From contig NZ_CP160398.1 in the NCBI RefSeq assembly GCF_040729435.1, positions 1,364,001 to 1,428,000 on the forward strand: DNA of 64,000 bases, given 5' to 3'. Within the stretch, counting starts at the first letter, position 1. Every line of letters starts with the position of its first letter. This stretch comes from Pseudomonas sp. HOU2. GTDB taxonomy: Bacteria > Pseudomonadota > Gammaproteobacteria > Pseudomonadales > Pseudomonadaceae. Positions 55,152 through 64,000 of the stretch are shown one piece after another. The position numbers and the translations under genes are program-made. Under the pieces are notes generated by a model. It had not been told where the DNA came from. It ran no database searches and saw only the letters and a program-made list of their open reading frames with translations.

Positions 55152-55916
55152 TTATTTGAAGCAGCTTGAACTGAGTTTATCCAGCACGCGATCGGCCTTG
55201 GCTTCGGACTTGATCAGGCCCGCCTGCCACGTCGCGACGCACGGTTGCAGATCGCTTTCCAGTTCGGCCCGCGCCAGCCACTGCCAGCAATCGTGCCAGT
55301 CGCCCAGCGCGCCCTGCGCCGACTTCAATCGCGCCAGCGCTGATTCAGGCAGGCGATCGAGTTCCGGGTAGGCTTCGATGCCATAACGCACGCGCTTGAT
55401 CAGCAGGCGCAGACGATGGCGGTCATGGGCCGGATCGTGCAGGGCCTCGTCGAGTTTTTTCCATTGTTTGTGCAGGCGTTTTTCGATGCGCTTGCCCAAG
55501 CCCTTGAGCAGCCCCTGACGCTCGGAAGCACGCAGGAATCGCGGGAAGGCGTCGAGGATGATCAGCAACGAAGCCACTTCGGCGCTCGCGGCCAATGCTG
55601 GATAGGCTTCGTCCATTTGCGCCATGCGTCGCTGTGCGGCTTGCGGTTGATCATGCTTGAGCAGGTAGGCGGCCAACACCTCGCGGTCGCGCCACGGTGT
55701 GGTCAACTGCCCCAGCGCAGATGCCGCCACTTCCAGTTGCTCAACACCCGGCAAGCCACGCAAGGGGCGCAACAGGCTGCGCAAGCGCCGCACCGTGGTG
55801 CGCAAATCATGCAGCGCCTCGGGGTCGGTACGCGCAGTCAGGCGCGCCTGACAGGCCAGCAGCCGCACTTCCAGGCTCAGGACATGAGCCACCAACCGAT
55901 CCACCAACGCTGACAT
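55152..55916 (-). CDS. CHAD-domain protein
   Basis: 254 residues from the ATG at 55916 with AGGAGC upstream. The CHAD domain consists of antiparallel helices with conserved histidines and basic residues: ALHDLRTTVRRLRSLL, RHRLRLLIKRVRYGIEAYPE and GDWHDCWQW. CHAD proteins bind polyphosphate granules in other bacteria, and many are linked to CYTH triphosphatases, though none is adjacent. Reads in the same direction as the small lipoprotein gene upstream. Confidence 0.88.
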   Translation of the reverse strand: MSALVDRLVAHVLSLEVRLLACQARLTARTDPEALHDLRTTVRRLRSLLRPLRGLPGVEQLEVAASALGQLTTPWRDREVLAAYLLKHDQPQAAQRRMAQMDEAYPALAASAEVASLLIILDAFPRFLRASERQGLLKGLGKRIEKRLHKQWKKLDEALHDPAHDRHRLRLLIKRVRYGIEAYPELDRLPESALARLKSAQGALGDWHDCWQWLARAELESDLQPCVATWQAGLIKSEAKADRVLDKLSSSCFK

Positions 55917-55995
55917 CACTCGCTCCTGATTCAAATGGCTTGAAGGACCAGTCTGCCGCTGCAAGGCAGGCGCATCCTTGCGTCAAGTCAGCAGC

Positions 55996-56274
55996 TTAGC
56001 GCCCGGCGCGGGATTCGCGAATATAGAAACGGGCTTTCTCCGCCTTGTTGCTGCAGCCTTCAAAGCCTTCGAATTGCTGCTGGGTCTTGGCTGCGGTCAA
56101 CAGCGACAGCGCCTTGGAGTAGCTGACCGTGCCGGCAAAACCTTCGGCCTTGGCCAGATCCAGTTCATGCCACGCCGCATCGAGCTGACTGCCACAGCTG
56201 TCACGATAAGCAGTCTTGCCAGCGCAACCGGCCAATGCCAGCGCAATCAACGGCACACAGATCCAGGCTTTCAT
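55996..56274 (-). CDS. Small putative lipoprotein
   Basis: 92 residues from the ATG at 56274 (GTG one codon upstream), with GAGG 8 bases before. Signal sequence MKAWICVPLIALALAGC ends in a lipobox LAGC, so the mature protein is lipid-anchored. The remainder has three further cysteines (CGSQLDAAWHE, FEGCSNKAEKARFYIRESRAG) and an alpha-helical feel. No family recognised. Confidence 0.75.
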   Translation of the reverse strand: MKAWICVPLIALALAGCAGKTAYRDSCGSQLDAAWHELDLAKAEGFAGTVSYSKALSLLTAAKTQQQFEGFEGCSNKAEKARFYIRESRAGR

Positions 56275-56489
56275 CACTTACACCTCAAATAGGTCAACAG
56301 TCGTGCAGGTAAGACGTTACGCCAAGGGAAAAGTGCCTTGGCGGCCCATGAATCTGCGGTGACCAAGGATAGCGCCGAGTGGTCATGGAGTATCGAAAAA
56401 ACGACGCCCCTGCCGCCCCGAACGACCCTGACGATTGTCGCCTGCCCCCGGATGGGTGCATTGTGCAAGCTTGTCGGGGAGGAAGCTGG

Positions 56490-57536
56490 ATGAAAAAGCG
56501 TGTCGCGCTGGTACTGGGTTCCGGTGGCGCCCGGGGCTATGCCCATATCGGGGTCATCGAGGAAATCGAAAGACGCGGTTACGACATCGCCTGCATTGCC
56601 GGTTGCTCGATGGGCGCGGTGGTCGGCGGGATCTATGCGGCGGGCAAACTCGACGAGTACCGCGCCTGGATCGAATCCCTCGATTATCTGGATGTGCTGC
56701 GGCTGGTGGACGTGAGTTTTCGCCTCGGGGCGATTCGTGGCGAAAAGGTCTTCGGGCAGATCCGCAAGATCGTCGGCGAGATCAACATCGAAGACCTGCG
56801 CATCCCCTACACCGCGGTCGCCGCCGATCTGACCAACCAGCAGGAAATCTGGTTTCAGGAAGGCTGTCTGCATCAGGCGATGCGCGCCTCGGCGGCGATT
56901 CCCAGCCTGTTTACCCCGGTGATGCAGGGCAACCGGATGCTGGTGGACGGCGGCATTCTCAACCCGTTGCCGATCGTCCCGGTGGTCTCCAGCCACTGCG
57001 ACCTGATCATCGCCGTCAACCTCAACGCGACCAACCAGCGCCACTACAAATTGCCGGTGATCCAGCGCCCGCCCGCATTTCGTTCGCGCTTCGACAGTTT
57101 GCTCAGTTCGCTGGGTTCGAAGATGCCGTTCCGCCGCAAACAGGCCGAGCAATTGCTGTTGCTCGAACAGGAGGCCTTGCGCGCCGAGGCGGCAGACATC
57201 AACCCATGGCTGGAAGGCAGCGAACCGGAAAGTCAGCAACCGGCAGCGGCACCCGAGCGCGAAGGCGCACCGAAATCCGCCACCGGTTCGTTCATCATCG
57301 ACAACGTCGGGCCGGCGTCACTGCTGGACCTGATCAACCAGAGTTTCGAGGTGATGCAGACCTCGCTGGCGCAATACAAGATCGCCGGTTATCCACCGGA
57401 CATTCTGATCAACGTGCCGAAGCGCGTGTGCCGGTTTTTCGAGTTCTACAAGGCGCCGGAACTGATCGCGCTGGGACGGGAGATTGCGCGGGATACGCTG
57501 GATCGGTATGAGAGTGAGCAGAGTAGAGAGCCCTAA
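56490..57536 (+). CDS. rssA: Patatin-like phospholipase (RssA-like)
   Basis: 348 residues from the ATG at 56490 with GGGGAGG seven bases upstream. Patatin blocks: oxyanion hole GSGGARGYAHIG, nucleophile Ser in GCSMGAVVGG, and the Asp dyad partner in MLVDGGILNPLP. A long C-terminal extension (about 200-348) includes a Pro/Glu linker and LLDLINQSFEVMQTSLAQ. The sequence is closest to RssA/YchK-type proteins. Substrate is a lipid or acyl ester by family; the role here is unknown. Confidence 0.85.
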   Translation: MKKRVALVLGSGGARGYAHIGVIEEIERRGYDIACIAGCSMGAVVGGIYAAGKLDEYRAWIESLDYLDVLRLVDVSFRLGAIRGEKVFGQIRKIVGEINIEDLRIPYTAVAADLTNQQEIWFQEGCLHQAMRASAAIPSLFTPVMQGNRMLVDGGILNPLPIVPVVSSHCDLIIAVNLNATNQRHYKLPVIQRPPAFRSRFDSLLSSLGSKMPFRRKQAEQLLLLEQEALRAEAADINPWLEGSEPESQQPAAAPEREGAPKSATGSFIIDNVGPASLLDLINQSFEVMQTSLAQYKIAGYPPDILINVPKRVCRFFEFYKAPELIALGREIARDTLDRYESEQSREP

Positions 57537-57560
57537 GTTCTCGGCTGCCTGTCAGGACCT

Positions 57561-57652
57561 CATCGCTGGCAAGCCAGCTCCCACAGGGTTTCTGCGATAC
57601 ACAGTTTTCCATCACACCCGAGAAATCTGTGGGAGCTGGCTTGCCAGCGATG
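57561..57652. repeat. REP-type palindromic pair, family C
   Basis: CATCGCTGGCAAGCCAGCTC and its complement ending CAGCGATG, around about 40 bases. Between the patatin gene and kdpE; same family as 19834-19937. Confidence 0.85.
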
Positions 57653-57675
57653 GCACCCGTTTGGTCAACGCATGA

Positions 57676-58374
57676 CTAGAGAGTGTTATCACTGATCAGT
57701 CGATACCCAACCCCTGCCTCCGTCACAATAAACCGCGGCCGCGTCGGATCATCCGCCAGCTTCTGACGCAAATGCCCAACAACAATCCGCAAGTAATGAC
57801 TGTCCTCGGTGTGTGTCGGCCCCCAGATATCCTTGAGCAATTGCTGCTGGGTGATCACCCGCCCCGGGTGCCGCGCCAGTTGCGCCAGGACCGCGTATTC
57901 CTTGCGGGTCAGCGCCACTTCGGCGCCGTCGAGCAGCACCCGCCGATAGGCCAGATCCACGGTCAACGGGCCGAACGTCAGCGCCGCTTGCTGGGCCTCG
58001 CCGGCCGGTGCCTGGCGCAACAACGCGCGGACCCGGGCGAGAAACTCCTGAATGCCGAACGGCTTGGTCACGTAGTCGTTGGCACCGCCATCCAGCGCCT
58101 GGACTTTCTGCCCTTCGCTGGCCCGCACCGACAGCACCAGCACCGGCGCGGTGGCCCACTCGCGAAACTCGCGCAGCACCTGCTGGCCGTCCATGTCCGG
58201 CAGGCCGAGGTCGAGCACCAGCAAGTCGGGTTTGTTCAGCGCCGCCTGGGCCAGGCCCTCGGCACCGGTGCCGGCCTCCAGCACTTTGTAGCCTTGTGAG
58301 GCGAGGCTGATGCGCAGGAATTTGCGGATCTGCGGTTCGTCATCGATGACCAAAATGGTCGCGGTCTGGCTCAT
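57676..58374 (-). CDS. kdpE: Response regulator KdpE
   Basis: 232 residues. OmpR-type: receiver with the acidic DDEP pair, phospho-acceptor Asp55 (LLVLDLGLPDMDG), Lys in VTKPFG, and a C-terminal winged helix with LTRKEYAVLAQLARHPGRVITQQQLL and DSHYLRIVVGHLRQKL. Activates the kdpFABC promoter at low potassium. It follows kdpD by 48 bases and is the last gene of the operon. Confidence 0.95.
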   Translation of the reverse strand: MSQTATILVIDDEPQIRKFLRISLASQGYKVLEAGTGAEGLAQAALNKPDLLVLDLGLPDMDGQQVLREFREWATAPVLVLSVRASEGQKVQALDGGANDYVTKPFGIQEFLARVRALLRQAPAGEAQQAALTFGPLTVDLAYRRVLLDGAEVALTRKEYAVLAQLARHPGRVITQQQLLKDIWGPTHTEDSHYLRIVVGHLRQKLADDPTRPRFIVTEAGVGYRLISDNTL

Positions 58375-58422
58375 GAATTCACATCAACACAAAAGATTGG
58401 CAAGAGAGTAGCGCAGCCGGGC

Positions 58423-61074
58423 TCAGGCTTCATTGTCCATCCCCGGTTGCGCCTGCAATGGCAGGTGCAGGGTGATGCTGGTGCCGCGCCCGTCGATGCC
58501 GTCGGCGACGCTGATGCGTCCGCCATGCGCGCCGACCATGCCCTGACAGATCGCCAGCCCCAGCCCCGTGCCCTGCCCGCCGCGATCACCGCGGGCGGCG
58601 GTGTAGAACATGTCGAAAATCTTCGCCCGTTCGTCCTCGGGAATCCCCGGCCCTTCATCGCTGACCGTGAAGAAAATCTCCTCGTCATCGGCGCCGGCAC
58701 TCAACTCCAAACGACCGTGTGGCGGCGAGAAGCGTGCGGCGTTTTCCAGCACATTGACCAGCGCCTGCTCGATCAGCGCCGCATGCACGAACAGCAGCGG
58801 CAGCTCGGCCGGCACATCGGTGCTGACCTGCAACGGCGCCAGCACCGCGCGCAGGCGATTGAGCGAGCTGCCAACGATGTCCGCCGGCGCTACCCAGTCG
58901 CGCGCGAGCTTCAATGCACCATGGCCGAGGCGGGTCATGTCCAGCAGGTTCTGAATGTAGCGATCGAGGCGTTCGGCCTCGTCGCGGGTGCCCTCGAGCA
59001 ACTCGCGGCGATCCTCCAGCGGAATCGCTTCTCCCAGGGCCAGCAGGCTGTCGATGCTGCCGCGCATGGCGGTCAGCGGTGTGCGCAAATCATGCGATAC
59101 CGAGGCCAGCAGCGCACTGCGCAATTGCTCGGTTTCACCGTGCAGGCGCGCAGCTTCCAGATCGTCCGCCAGTTGCGCCCGGGCCAATGCCTGAGCCAGT
59201 GGCTGGCTTAACGCGGTGAGCAGGCGCCGACGCTGACCGCTCAAGGTCTGGCCCTCTTTGGCGCAGACCCCGAGCAGCGCCAGCGGCCCGTCCTCCACCG
59301 ACAGCGGCCACCACCACCAGCGACCGAACGGCAGCGTGCCGGTGCCCATGCCGGCCGGTTGATCGTGTTGCCAGGCCCAGTCGGCGGCGGCGCGTTCCGA
59401 TTCGGTGAACTCCAGCGGCCCGCCAGTCTCGACTTTCCAGCCGCCCTGGCCGTCGCGGTTGAGCAGGCACAATTGCAGATCGCTCCAGCCGTTGAGGTGC
59501 TGCGCGGCGGCGCTGACCACCGCTTGGCGATCCGTCGCCGCAGTCAGTTTGCGCGACAGATCAAGCAGCTCCGTGGTCTCTTCCTGGGTGTCGCGCAACG
59601 CCTGTAACTGACGGCGCTGGCGTGCGGCGAGATTGCCAGTGAGCGCCGCCATCAGCAGGAAGAACAGCAAGGTCAGAACGTCTTCTTCGCGCTGGATGGC
59701 GAAGGAAAAATTCGGCGGAATGAACAGGAAGTCGTAGGTCAGAAACGACAGCGCCGCACAGGCCAGCGCCGGGCCCAAACTGCTGCGCACCGCCACCAGC
59801 AACACTGCCGCGAGGAACACCAGCGAGATGTTCGGCAGCGGCAAAATACTCGACACCGCCCACGCCAACGCACTGGCCAACAACGTGGCAAGCAGCGCCA
59901 ACAGATAGTCGAACCATACCAGCGTCGGCGTCATCCGCAGACGCGGCTGCGGGTGTTCATGGTCGTTGTCGAGGACGTTGATTTCCAGACTGTGAGCCTG
60001 ACGCAGCAACCGTGCGGCAAGCCCGCCACCGAACAGGCGACGGCGCAGACTCGGCCGCGACTGGCCGACCAGCAGCAGACTCGCACGACGTTCGGCAGCA
60101 TGCTGGATCAGGGTTTTCGCCACTTCGCCGGCGCGCAACAACACCACTTCGCCGCCGAGGCGTTCGGCCAGTTGCTGGGCATTTTGCAGGCGCAGGCGCG
60201 ACTGTTCATCGCGCACCGTGCCGTTGTCGACATGCACCAGACTCCACGGCAAATGGCGACGCTGGGCCACGCGACTGGCGTGGCGCACCAGGCGTTCGGC
60301 ATGCGCATCGCCATCGACGCCGACCAGCAAACGCCCGCGCACCGCCGGAGCCGCCTGACCGAGTTGGCGATAGCCTTGAGCGAGATCGTTGTCGACCTGC
60401 GCCGCCGCCGTTTGCATCGCCAGTTCGCGCAGCGCGGTGAGGTTGGTCTGGGTGAAAAACGCATCGATCGCCGCCCGCGCCTGTTCCGGCACGTAGACCT
60501 TGCCTTCACGCAGACGCTCCAGCAACTCACGCGGCGGCAGGTCGATCAGCAGCAGTTCGTAGGCTTCCTGCAGCACCCAGTCCGGCAGGGTTTCGCGCAC
60601 TTGCACGCCGGTGATGCCGCGCACCTGATCGTTGAGGCTTTCCAGGTGCTGGACGTTGACCGTGGTGTACACGTCGATGCCGGCGGCGAGCAGCTCCTGA
60701 ATATCCTGCCAGCGCTTGGCATGACGACTGCCGGGGGCGTTGGTGTGCGCCAGCTCATCGACCAGCACCAGCTTGGGTCTGGCGGCGAGCAGGCCGTCGA
60801 GGTCCATTTCTTCGAGCATCACGCCACGGTATTCCGAACGCACCAATGGCTGCTGCGGTAAACCGCCGAGCAACGCTTCGGTTTCCGCGCGACCGTGGGT
60901 TTCGACGACGCCGGCAATGATTTTCACGCCCTGACGCAGTTGCGTGTGCGCGGCCTGGAGCATGGCGTAGGTCTTGCCGACCCCGGGGGCGGCGCCGAGG
61001 AAAATCTTCAGCCGGCCACGGCCGTCGCGGGGCAGGTCTGCTAACAGTGCGTCGGCGCGGCCGGAGTCGCTCAT
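58423..61074 (-). CDS. kdpD: Osmosensitive K+ sensor kinase KdpD
   Basis: 883 residues. N-terminal KdpD domain with Walker A GAAPGVGKTYAML and HGRAETEALLGGLP; a Usp-like domain (about 240-360); four closely spaced membrane helices (about 390-495, WFDYLLALLATLLASALAW onward); a GAF-like segment; HisKA with His661 in SVSHDLRTPLTA; and HATPase with GQGTGLGLAICQGM. Senses low potassium/turgor and phosphorylates KdpE. Upstream of it, a REP pair separates it from kdpC. Confidence 0.95.
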   Translation of the reverse strand: MSDSGRADALLADLPRDGRGRLKIFLGAAPGVGKTYAMLQAAHTQLRQGVKIIAGVVETHGRAETEALLGGLPQQPLVRSEYRGVMLEEMDLDGLLAARPKLVLVDELAHTNAPGSRHAKRWQDIQELLAAGIDVYTTVNVQHLESLNDQVRGITGVQVRETLPDWVLQEAYELLLIDLPPRELLERLREGKVYVPEQARAAIDAFFTQTNLTALRELAMQTAAAQVDNDLAQGYRQLGQAAPAVRGRLLVGVDGDAHAERLVRHASRVAQRRHLPWSLVHVDNGTVRDEQSRLRLQNAQQLAERLGGEVVLLRAGEVAKTLIQHAAERRASLLLVGQSRPSLRRRLFGGGLAARLLRQAHSLEINVLDNDHEHPQPRLRMTPTLVWFDYLLALLATLLASALAWAVSSILPLPNISLVFLAAVLLVAVRSSLGPALACAALSFLTYDFLFIPPNFSFAIQREEDVLTLLFFLLMAALTGNLAARQRRQLQALRDTQEETTELLDLSRKLTAATDRQAVVSAAAQHLNGWSDLQLCLLNRDGQGGWKVETGGPLEFTESERAAADWAWQHDQPAGMGTGTLPFGRWWWWPLSVEDGPLALLGVCAKEGQTLSGQRRRLLTALSQPLAQALARAQLADDLEAARLHGETEQLRSALLASVSHDLRTPLTAMRGSIDSLLALGEAIPLEDRRELLEGTRDEAERLDRYIQNLLDMTRLGHGALKLARDWVAPADIVGSSLNRLRAVLAPLQVSTDVPAELPLLFVHAALIEQALVNVLENAARFSPPHGRLELSAGADDEEIFFTVSDEGPGIPEDERAKIFDMFYTAARGDRGGQGTGLGLAICQGMVGAHGGRISVADGIDGRGTSITLHLPLQAQPGMDNEA

Positions 61075-61114
61075 CGGGGATTGCCTTGTTCGGTTTGAAA
61101 TGAGGGTGAACCGT

Positions 61115-61190
61115 CAAAAGATCGCAGCCTGCGGCAGCTCCTACAGGTCGATCCAGTGTAGGAGCTGCCGAAGGCTGCGATTTTTTGATC
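61115..61190. repeat. REP-type palindromic pair, family A, between kdpC and kdpD
   Basis: CAAAAGATCGCAGCCTGCGG and the inverted TGTAGGAGCTGCCGAAGG copy fill most of the 115-base gap between the kdpC stop (61190) and the kdpD start (61074); the end overlaps the last base of the kdpC stop codon. As a stem-loop in the operon mRNA it could lower downstream expression or stabilise the upstream part. Confidence 0.85.
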
Positions 61191-61735
61191 TACAGCTTTT
61201 CCAGCGCCATGTTCAGCTCCAGCACGTTGACCACCGGTGGCCCCACCAGCGGCTGTTCGATGTGCGCATCGAGCAATTGCTGCAAGGTCGACACCGGCAG
61301 GTTGCGCGCTTGCGCGACACGCGCCAGTTGATAGGCAATTGCTGCCGGAGGCAAGTGCGGATCGAGGCCGCTGCCGGAGGTGGTCAGCAGCGCCAACGGC
61401 ACCGGCCCCTGACCGGGCACCTGCAACTTGTGGGCGTCGTCGATCACCCGGGTGGCCAGCGCCGGATTGCTCGGCGCAAGATTGCTGGCGCTGCTGGACA
61501 CGGTGGCGAAGGCACCCGCCGAAGGACGCGGATGGAACCACGCATCACCGACGAAATCCTGGGCGATCAGCGACGAGCCGCGCACCTTGCCGTCGGCATC
61601 GTGCACCAGGCTGCCATTGGCCTGTTCAGGAAAAGCGACCTGCGCAACGCCGGTCACCACCAGTGGATAAGCCACGCCGGTGATCAGGGTCATCAGCACC
61701 AGCAGGCTCAGGGCCGGACGTATCATTGTGGACAT
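61190..61735 (-). CDS. kdpC: Potassium-transporting ATPase subunit KdpC
   Basis: 181 residues from the ATG at 61735, with GAGG 9 bases before. One N-terminal membrane helix (about 8-31, [24 protein letters not shown]), then the soluble domain with [15 protein letters not shown] and [17 protein letters not shown]. It is a catalytic chaperone that raises the ATP affinity of KdpB. It sits downstream of kdpB, separated by 244 bases containing a palindromic repeat. Confidence 0.95.
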   Translation of the reverse strand: MSTMIRPALSLLVLMTLITGVAYPLVVTGVAQVAFPEQANGSLVHDADGKVRGSSLIAQDFVGDAWFHPRPSAGAFATVSSSASNLAPSNPALATRVIDDAHKLQVPGQGPVPLALLTTSGSGLDPHLPPAAIAYQLARVAQARNLPVSTLQQLLDAHIEQPLVGPPVVNVLELNMALEKL

Positions 61736-61785
61736 TGCAAAATCCTCGAATTCGTTGGGCAAACTTTTGTGAGGTGTCAGGGGGA

Positions 61786-61975
61786 TCTCTTCCCCCTCAC
61801 CCCAGCCCTCTCCCCCAAGGGGGCGAGGGGGAAAGGGAGCCGATCTTTGTGCGTCTCAGGACCGGTGTTCAGCTCGGTATCTCAGGTCGATGCACCTCTG
61901 ATAAACCACTCGGTCAGTCCCCTCTCCCTACGGGCGGTCCGACGTTTCGGGAGGGTTAGGGTGAGGGGCTCTTCC
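61786..61975. repeat. Long G/C-biased inverted repeat between kdpB and kdpC
   Basis: The left arm (about 61791-61832, CCCTCACCCCAGCCCTCTCC then AAGGGGGCGAGGGGG) and the right arm (61917-61968, ending GAGGGTTAGGGTGAGGGG) are inverted copies around about 85 unrelated bases, and each arm folds on itself. It is a different family from the other REPs. It occupies most of the kdpB-kdpC gap. Confidence 0.75.
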
Positions 61976-61979
61976 AACC

Positions 61980-64000
61980 TCAAACCAAATGCAAAGCCGT
62001 GAGCAGCATGTCGATCACCTTGATCCCCACGAACGGCACCAGAATCCCGCCCAGTCCGTAGATCAGCAGATTGCGCCGCAGCAGTGCCGCGGCACTCGCC
62101 GCTTGCACCCGCACACCGCGCAGTGCCAGTGGAATCAGCACCACGATGATCAGGGCGTTGAAGACGATCGCCGAGAGGATCGCGCTCTGCGGACTGGTCA
62201 GCTGCATGATGTTCAGCACGCCCAGTTGCGGATAAATCGCGGCGAACAGCGCCGGCAGGATCGCGAAGTATTTGGCCACGTCGTTGGCGATGGAAAAGGT
62301 TGTCAGCGCACCACGGGTCACCAGCAATTCCTTGCCGATCTGCACCACGTCCAGCAGCTTGGTCGGGTCGCTGTCGAGGTCGACCATGTTCGCTGCTTCG
62401 CGTGCGGCTTGCGTGCCGTCGTTCATCGCCATGCCGACGTCAGCCTGGGCCAGCGCCGGAGCATCGTTGGCACCGTCGCCGCACATGGCGACCAGACGAC
62501 CGTCGTTCTGTTCGAGACGGATACGTGCGAGTTTTTTCTCCGGGGTGGCTTCGGCGAGCACGTCATCCACGCCCGCTTCAGCGGCAATCGCGGCAGCGGT
62601 CAACGGGTTGTCGCCGGTGACCATCACCGTGCGAATCCCCAGTTTGCGCAGCTCGGCAAAACGCTCGCGAATGCCTGGCTTGACCACGTCCTTGAGATGG
62701 ATCGCACCGAGCAGCTTGCCGTCGGCGCAGACCAGCAACGGCGTGCCGCCGCTCTGCGCGATCTTGTCGATTTCCCGCGACAGCGCCGGAGCCAGATCGG
62801 AGCGTTGTTGACCGAGGAACGCCAGCAGCGAATCGACAGCGCCCTTGCGATAAACGCGGCCCTGGTAATCGACACCGGAGAGACGGGTTTCCGCACTGAA
62901 CGGCACGGCCGTCAACGTATCCAGTGCCGGCTCGGTTTGCGGGTGCAGACCGCGCAGGTACTCGACGATCGATTTGCCTTCGGCGGTTTCGTCCGCCAGA
63001 GAAGCGAACAACGCGCCTTCGGCCAACTCGCGACCATTCACGCCTGGCGCGGCATACACCGCGCTGCAACGACGGTTGCCGAAGGTGATGGTGCCGGTCT
63101 TGTCCAGCAGCAGCACGTGCACGTCACCGGCCGCTTCCACGGCGCGCCCGGACTTGGCGATCACGTTCAGCCGTACCAGTCGATCCATCCCGGCAATACC
63201 GATGGCCGACAGCAAGCCACCGATGGTGGTCGGAATCAGCGTGACCAGCAGCGCCACCAGGAACACCAGCGGCAGGCTGCCGTTGGCGAAGTGGGCGAAC
63301 GGCTGCAGGGTCACCACCACCAGCAGGAAGATCAGGGTCAGGCCGATCAGCAGGATATCCAGCGCGACTTCGTTCGGGGTCTTCTGGCGTTTGGCGCCTT
63401 CGACCAACGCGATCATGCGGTCGAGGGTCGATTCACCGGGGTTGGCGGTGATCTTCACCAACAACCAGTCGGACACCAGGCGCGTGTTGCCAGTGACCGC
63501 CGAGCGGTCGCCGCCGGACTCGCGAATCACCGGCGCCGATTCACCGGTGATCGCCGCTTCGTTGACCGCCGCGATCCCTTCGATGACCTCGCCGTCACCG
63601 GGGATCATCTCCCCCGCTTCGACGCGCACCACATCACCCTTGCGCAGGCTGGCGGCGGGCACCACCTGAAAGCTGCCATTGGCCAGTTTGCGCCGCGCGC
63701 TGAGGCCTTCGCTGCCAGCCTTGAGGCTGTCGGCGCGGGCCTTGCCGCGACCTTCGGCCAAGGCCTCGGCGAAGTTGGCGAACAGCACGGTGAACCACAG
63801 CCACAGAGCAATCTGCGCGGCGACGAAAGTCGGCACGACATTGTCCGGGATGAAGCACAGCACGGTGGTGAAAATCGCGGTCAGTTCGACCACCAGCATC
63901 ACTGGCGAACGCACCAGCTGGCGCGGGTCGAGCTTGACGAAGGCTTGCACCAGCGCCGGACGCCACAGGGCCGAGATCGCGGTTTTCGGTGCTTCTGCCG
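61980..64000 (-). CDS. kdpB: Potassium-transporting P-type ATPase KdpB (5' end beyond window)
   Basis: About 673 C-terminal residues are inside; the gene enters from the right edge and the start is not seen (the internal Met at 63950 is not the true start; the frame stays open to the edge as [17 protein letters not shown]). P-type signatures: [14 protein letters not shown] with the phosphorylated Asp, GESAPV and [16 protein letters not shown] and the [21 protein letters not shown] hinge. Helices near the N-terminus, middle and end fit KdpB. It drives K+ uptake with KdpFAC; kdpF and kdpA must lie to the right. Confidence 0.96.
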   Translation of the reverse strand, partial: AEAPKTAISALWRPALVQAFVKLDPRQLVRSPVMLVVELTAIFTTVLCFIPDNVVPTFVAAQIALWLWFTVLFANFAEALAEGRGKARADSLKAGSEGLSARRKLANGSFQVVPAASLRKGDVVRVEAGEMIPGDGEVIEGIAAVNEAAITGESAPVIRESGGDRSAVTGNTRLVSDWLLVKITANPGESTLDRMIALVEGAKRQKTPNEVALDILLIGLTLIFLLVVVTLQPFAHFANGSLPLVFLVALLVTLIPTTIGGLLSAIGIAGMDRLVRLNVIAKSGRAVEAAGDVHVLLLDKTGTITFGNRRCSAVYAAPGVNGRELAEGALFASLADETAEGKSIVEYLRGLHPQTEPALDTLTAVPFSAETRLSGVDYQGRVYRKGAVDSLLAFLGQQRSDLAPALSREIDKIAQSGGTPLLVCADGKLLGAIHLKDVVKPGIRERFAELRKLGIRTVMVTGDNPLTAAAIAAEAGVDDVLAEATPEKKLARIRLEQNDGRLVAMCGDGANDAPALAQADVGMAMNDGTQAAREAANMVDLDSDPTKLLDVVQIGKELLVTRGALTTFSIANDVAKYFAILPALFAAIYPQLGVLNIMQLTSPQSAILSAIVFNALIIVVLIPLALRGVRVQAASAAALLRRNLLIYGLGGILVPFVGIKVIDMLLTALHLV

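Overview
The window looks like core chromosome of a Pseudomonas fluorescens-group bacterium. The evidence is protein-level recognition (OprI, SagS/OspR-type genes, EF-P with EarP), high GC with typical Pseudomonas codon use, and many REP-type intergenic palindromes of the kinds common in that group. From memory, not checked here, the gene order from about 13 to 54 kb follows P. aeruginosa PAO1 from about PA2824 (sagS) to PA2868. I see no prophage, insertion sequence, CRISPR array, tRNA or rRNA, and only weak candidates for transferred DNA.

Layout. 0-4 kb: start of an Amt ammonium transporter, a DUF883/YqjE/YqjK-type envelope trio, an EAL phosphodiesterase and a dNTPase (Dgt-like). 4.4-11.7 kb: a signalling cluster of a NarL-type response regulator, a BvgS-like hybrid kinase with two periplasmic solute-binding domains, and a Cache/HAMP/GAF/HD-GYP protein. 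11.7-17.1 kb: a redox-repair and signalling block with free methionine sulfoxide reductase, a DUF815 ATPase, a SagS-like hybrid kinase, OspR-like MarR regulator with glutathione peroxidase, and MsrB. 17.3-28.6 kb: housekeeping genes (AlaA, HtpX, Tpm, a YgiD-type dioxygenase, a DEAD-box helicase, a crotonase, a spermidine synthase-like protein, class II DAHP synthase, a YcaQ-type glycosylase, DUF1127). 28.6-32.6 kb: two LysR regulators around a TauE/SafE permease, then OhrR and Ohr. 32.8-43.5 kb: EF-P and its rhamnosyltransferase EarP, a Gre-like factor, CysB, a universal stress protein, a 5'-nucleotidase, PanE-like, thioredoxin-like, PilZ, class I DAHP synthase, the major lipoprotein OprI and an L,D-transpeptidase. 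44-57.5 kb: TesA opposite a YbbA/YbbP ABC exporter, GreB, DoxX, MltF-like lytic transglycosylase, TatD, a chemoreceptor, a thioesterase, a CHAD protein and an RssA-like patatin. 57.7-64 kb: the kdp potassium-uptake operon on the minus strand (kdpB cut by the window edge, then kdpC, kdpD, kdpE).

How genes work together. Several units share a theme: thiol/peroxide defence (OspR-Gpx, MsrB, MsrC, OhrR-Ohr), cyclic-di-GMP turnover and sensing (EAL, HD-GYP, PilZ, two hybrid kinases), cell-envelope maintenance (OprI, L,D-transpeptidase, MltF-like, HtpX, YqjE-type) and translation/transcription quality (EF-P/EarP, GreB, Gre-like, DeaD). The points most worth a second look are the BvgS-like/HD-GYP cluster, a perfect 24-bp palindrome before the Gpx-OspR pair, related motifs before ohrR and ohr, and palindromic repeats placed inside the kdp operon. 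I found no clearly new biological system; most of the window is ordinary core genome.
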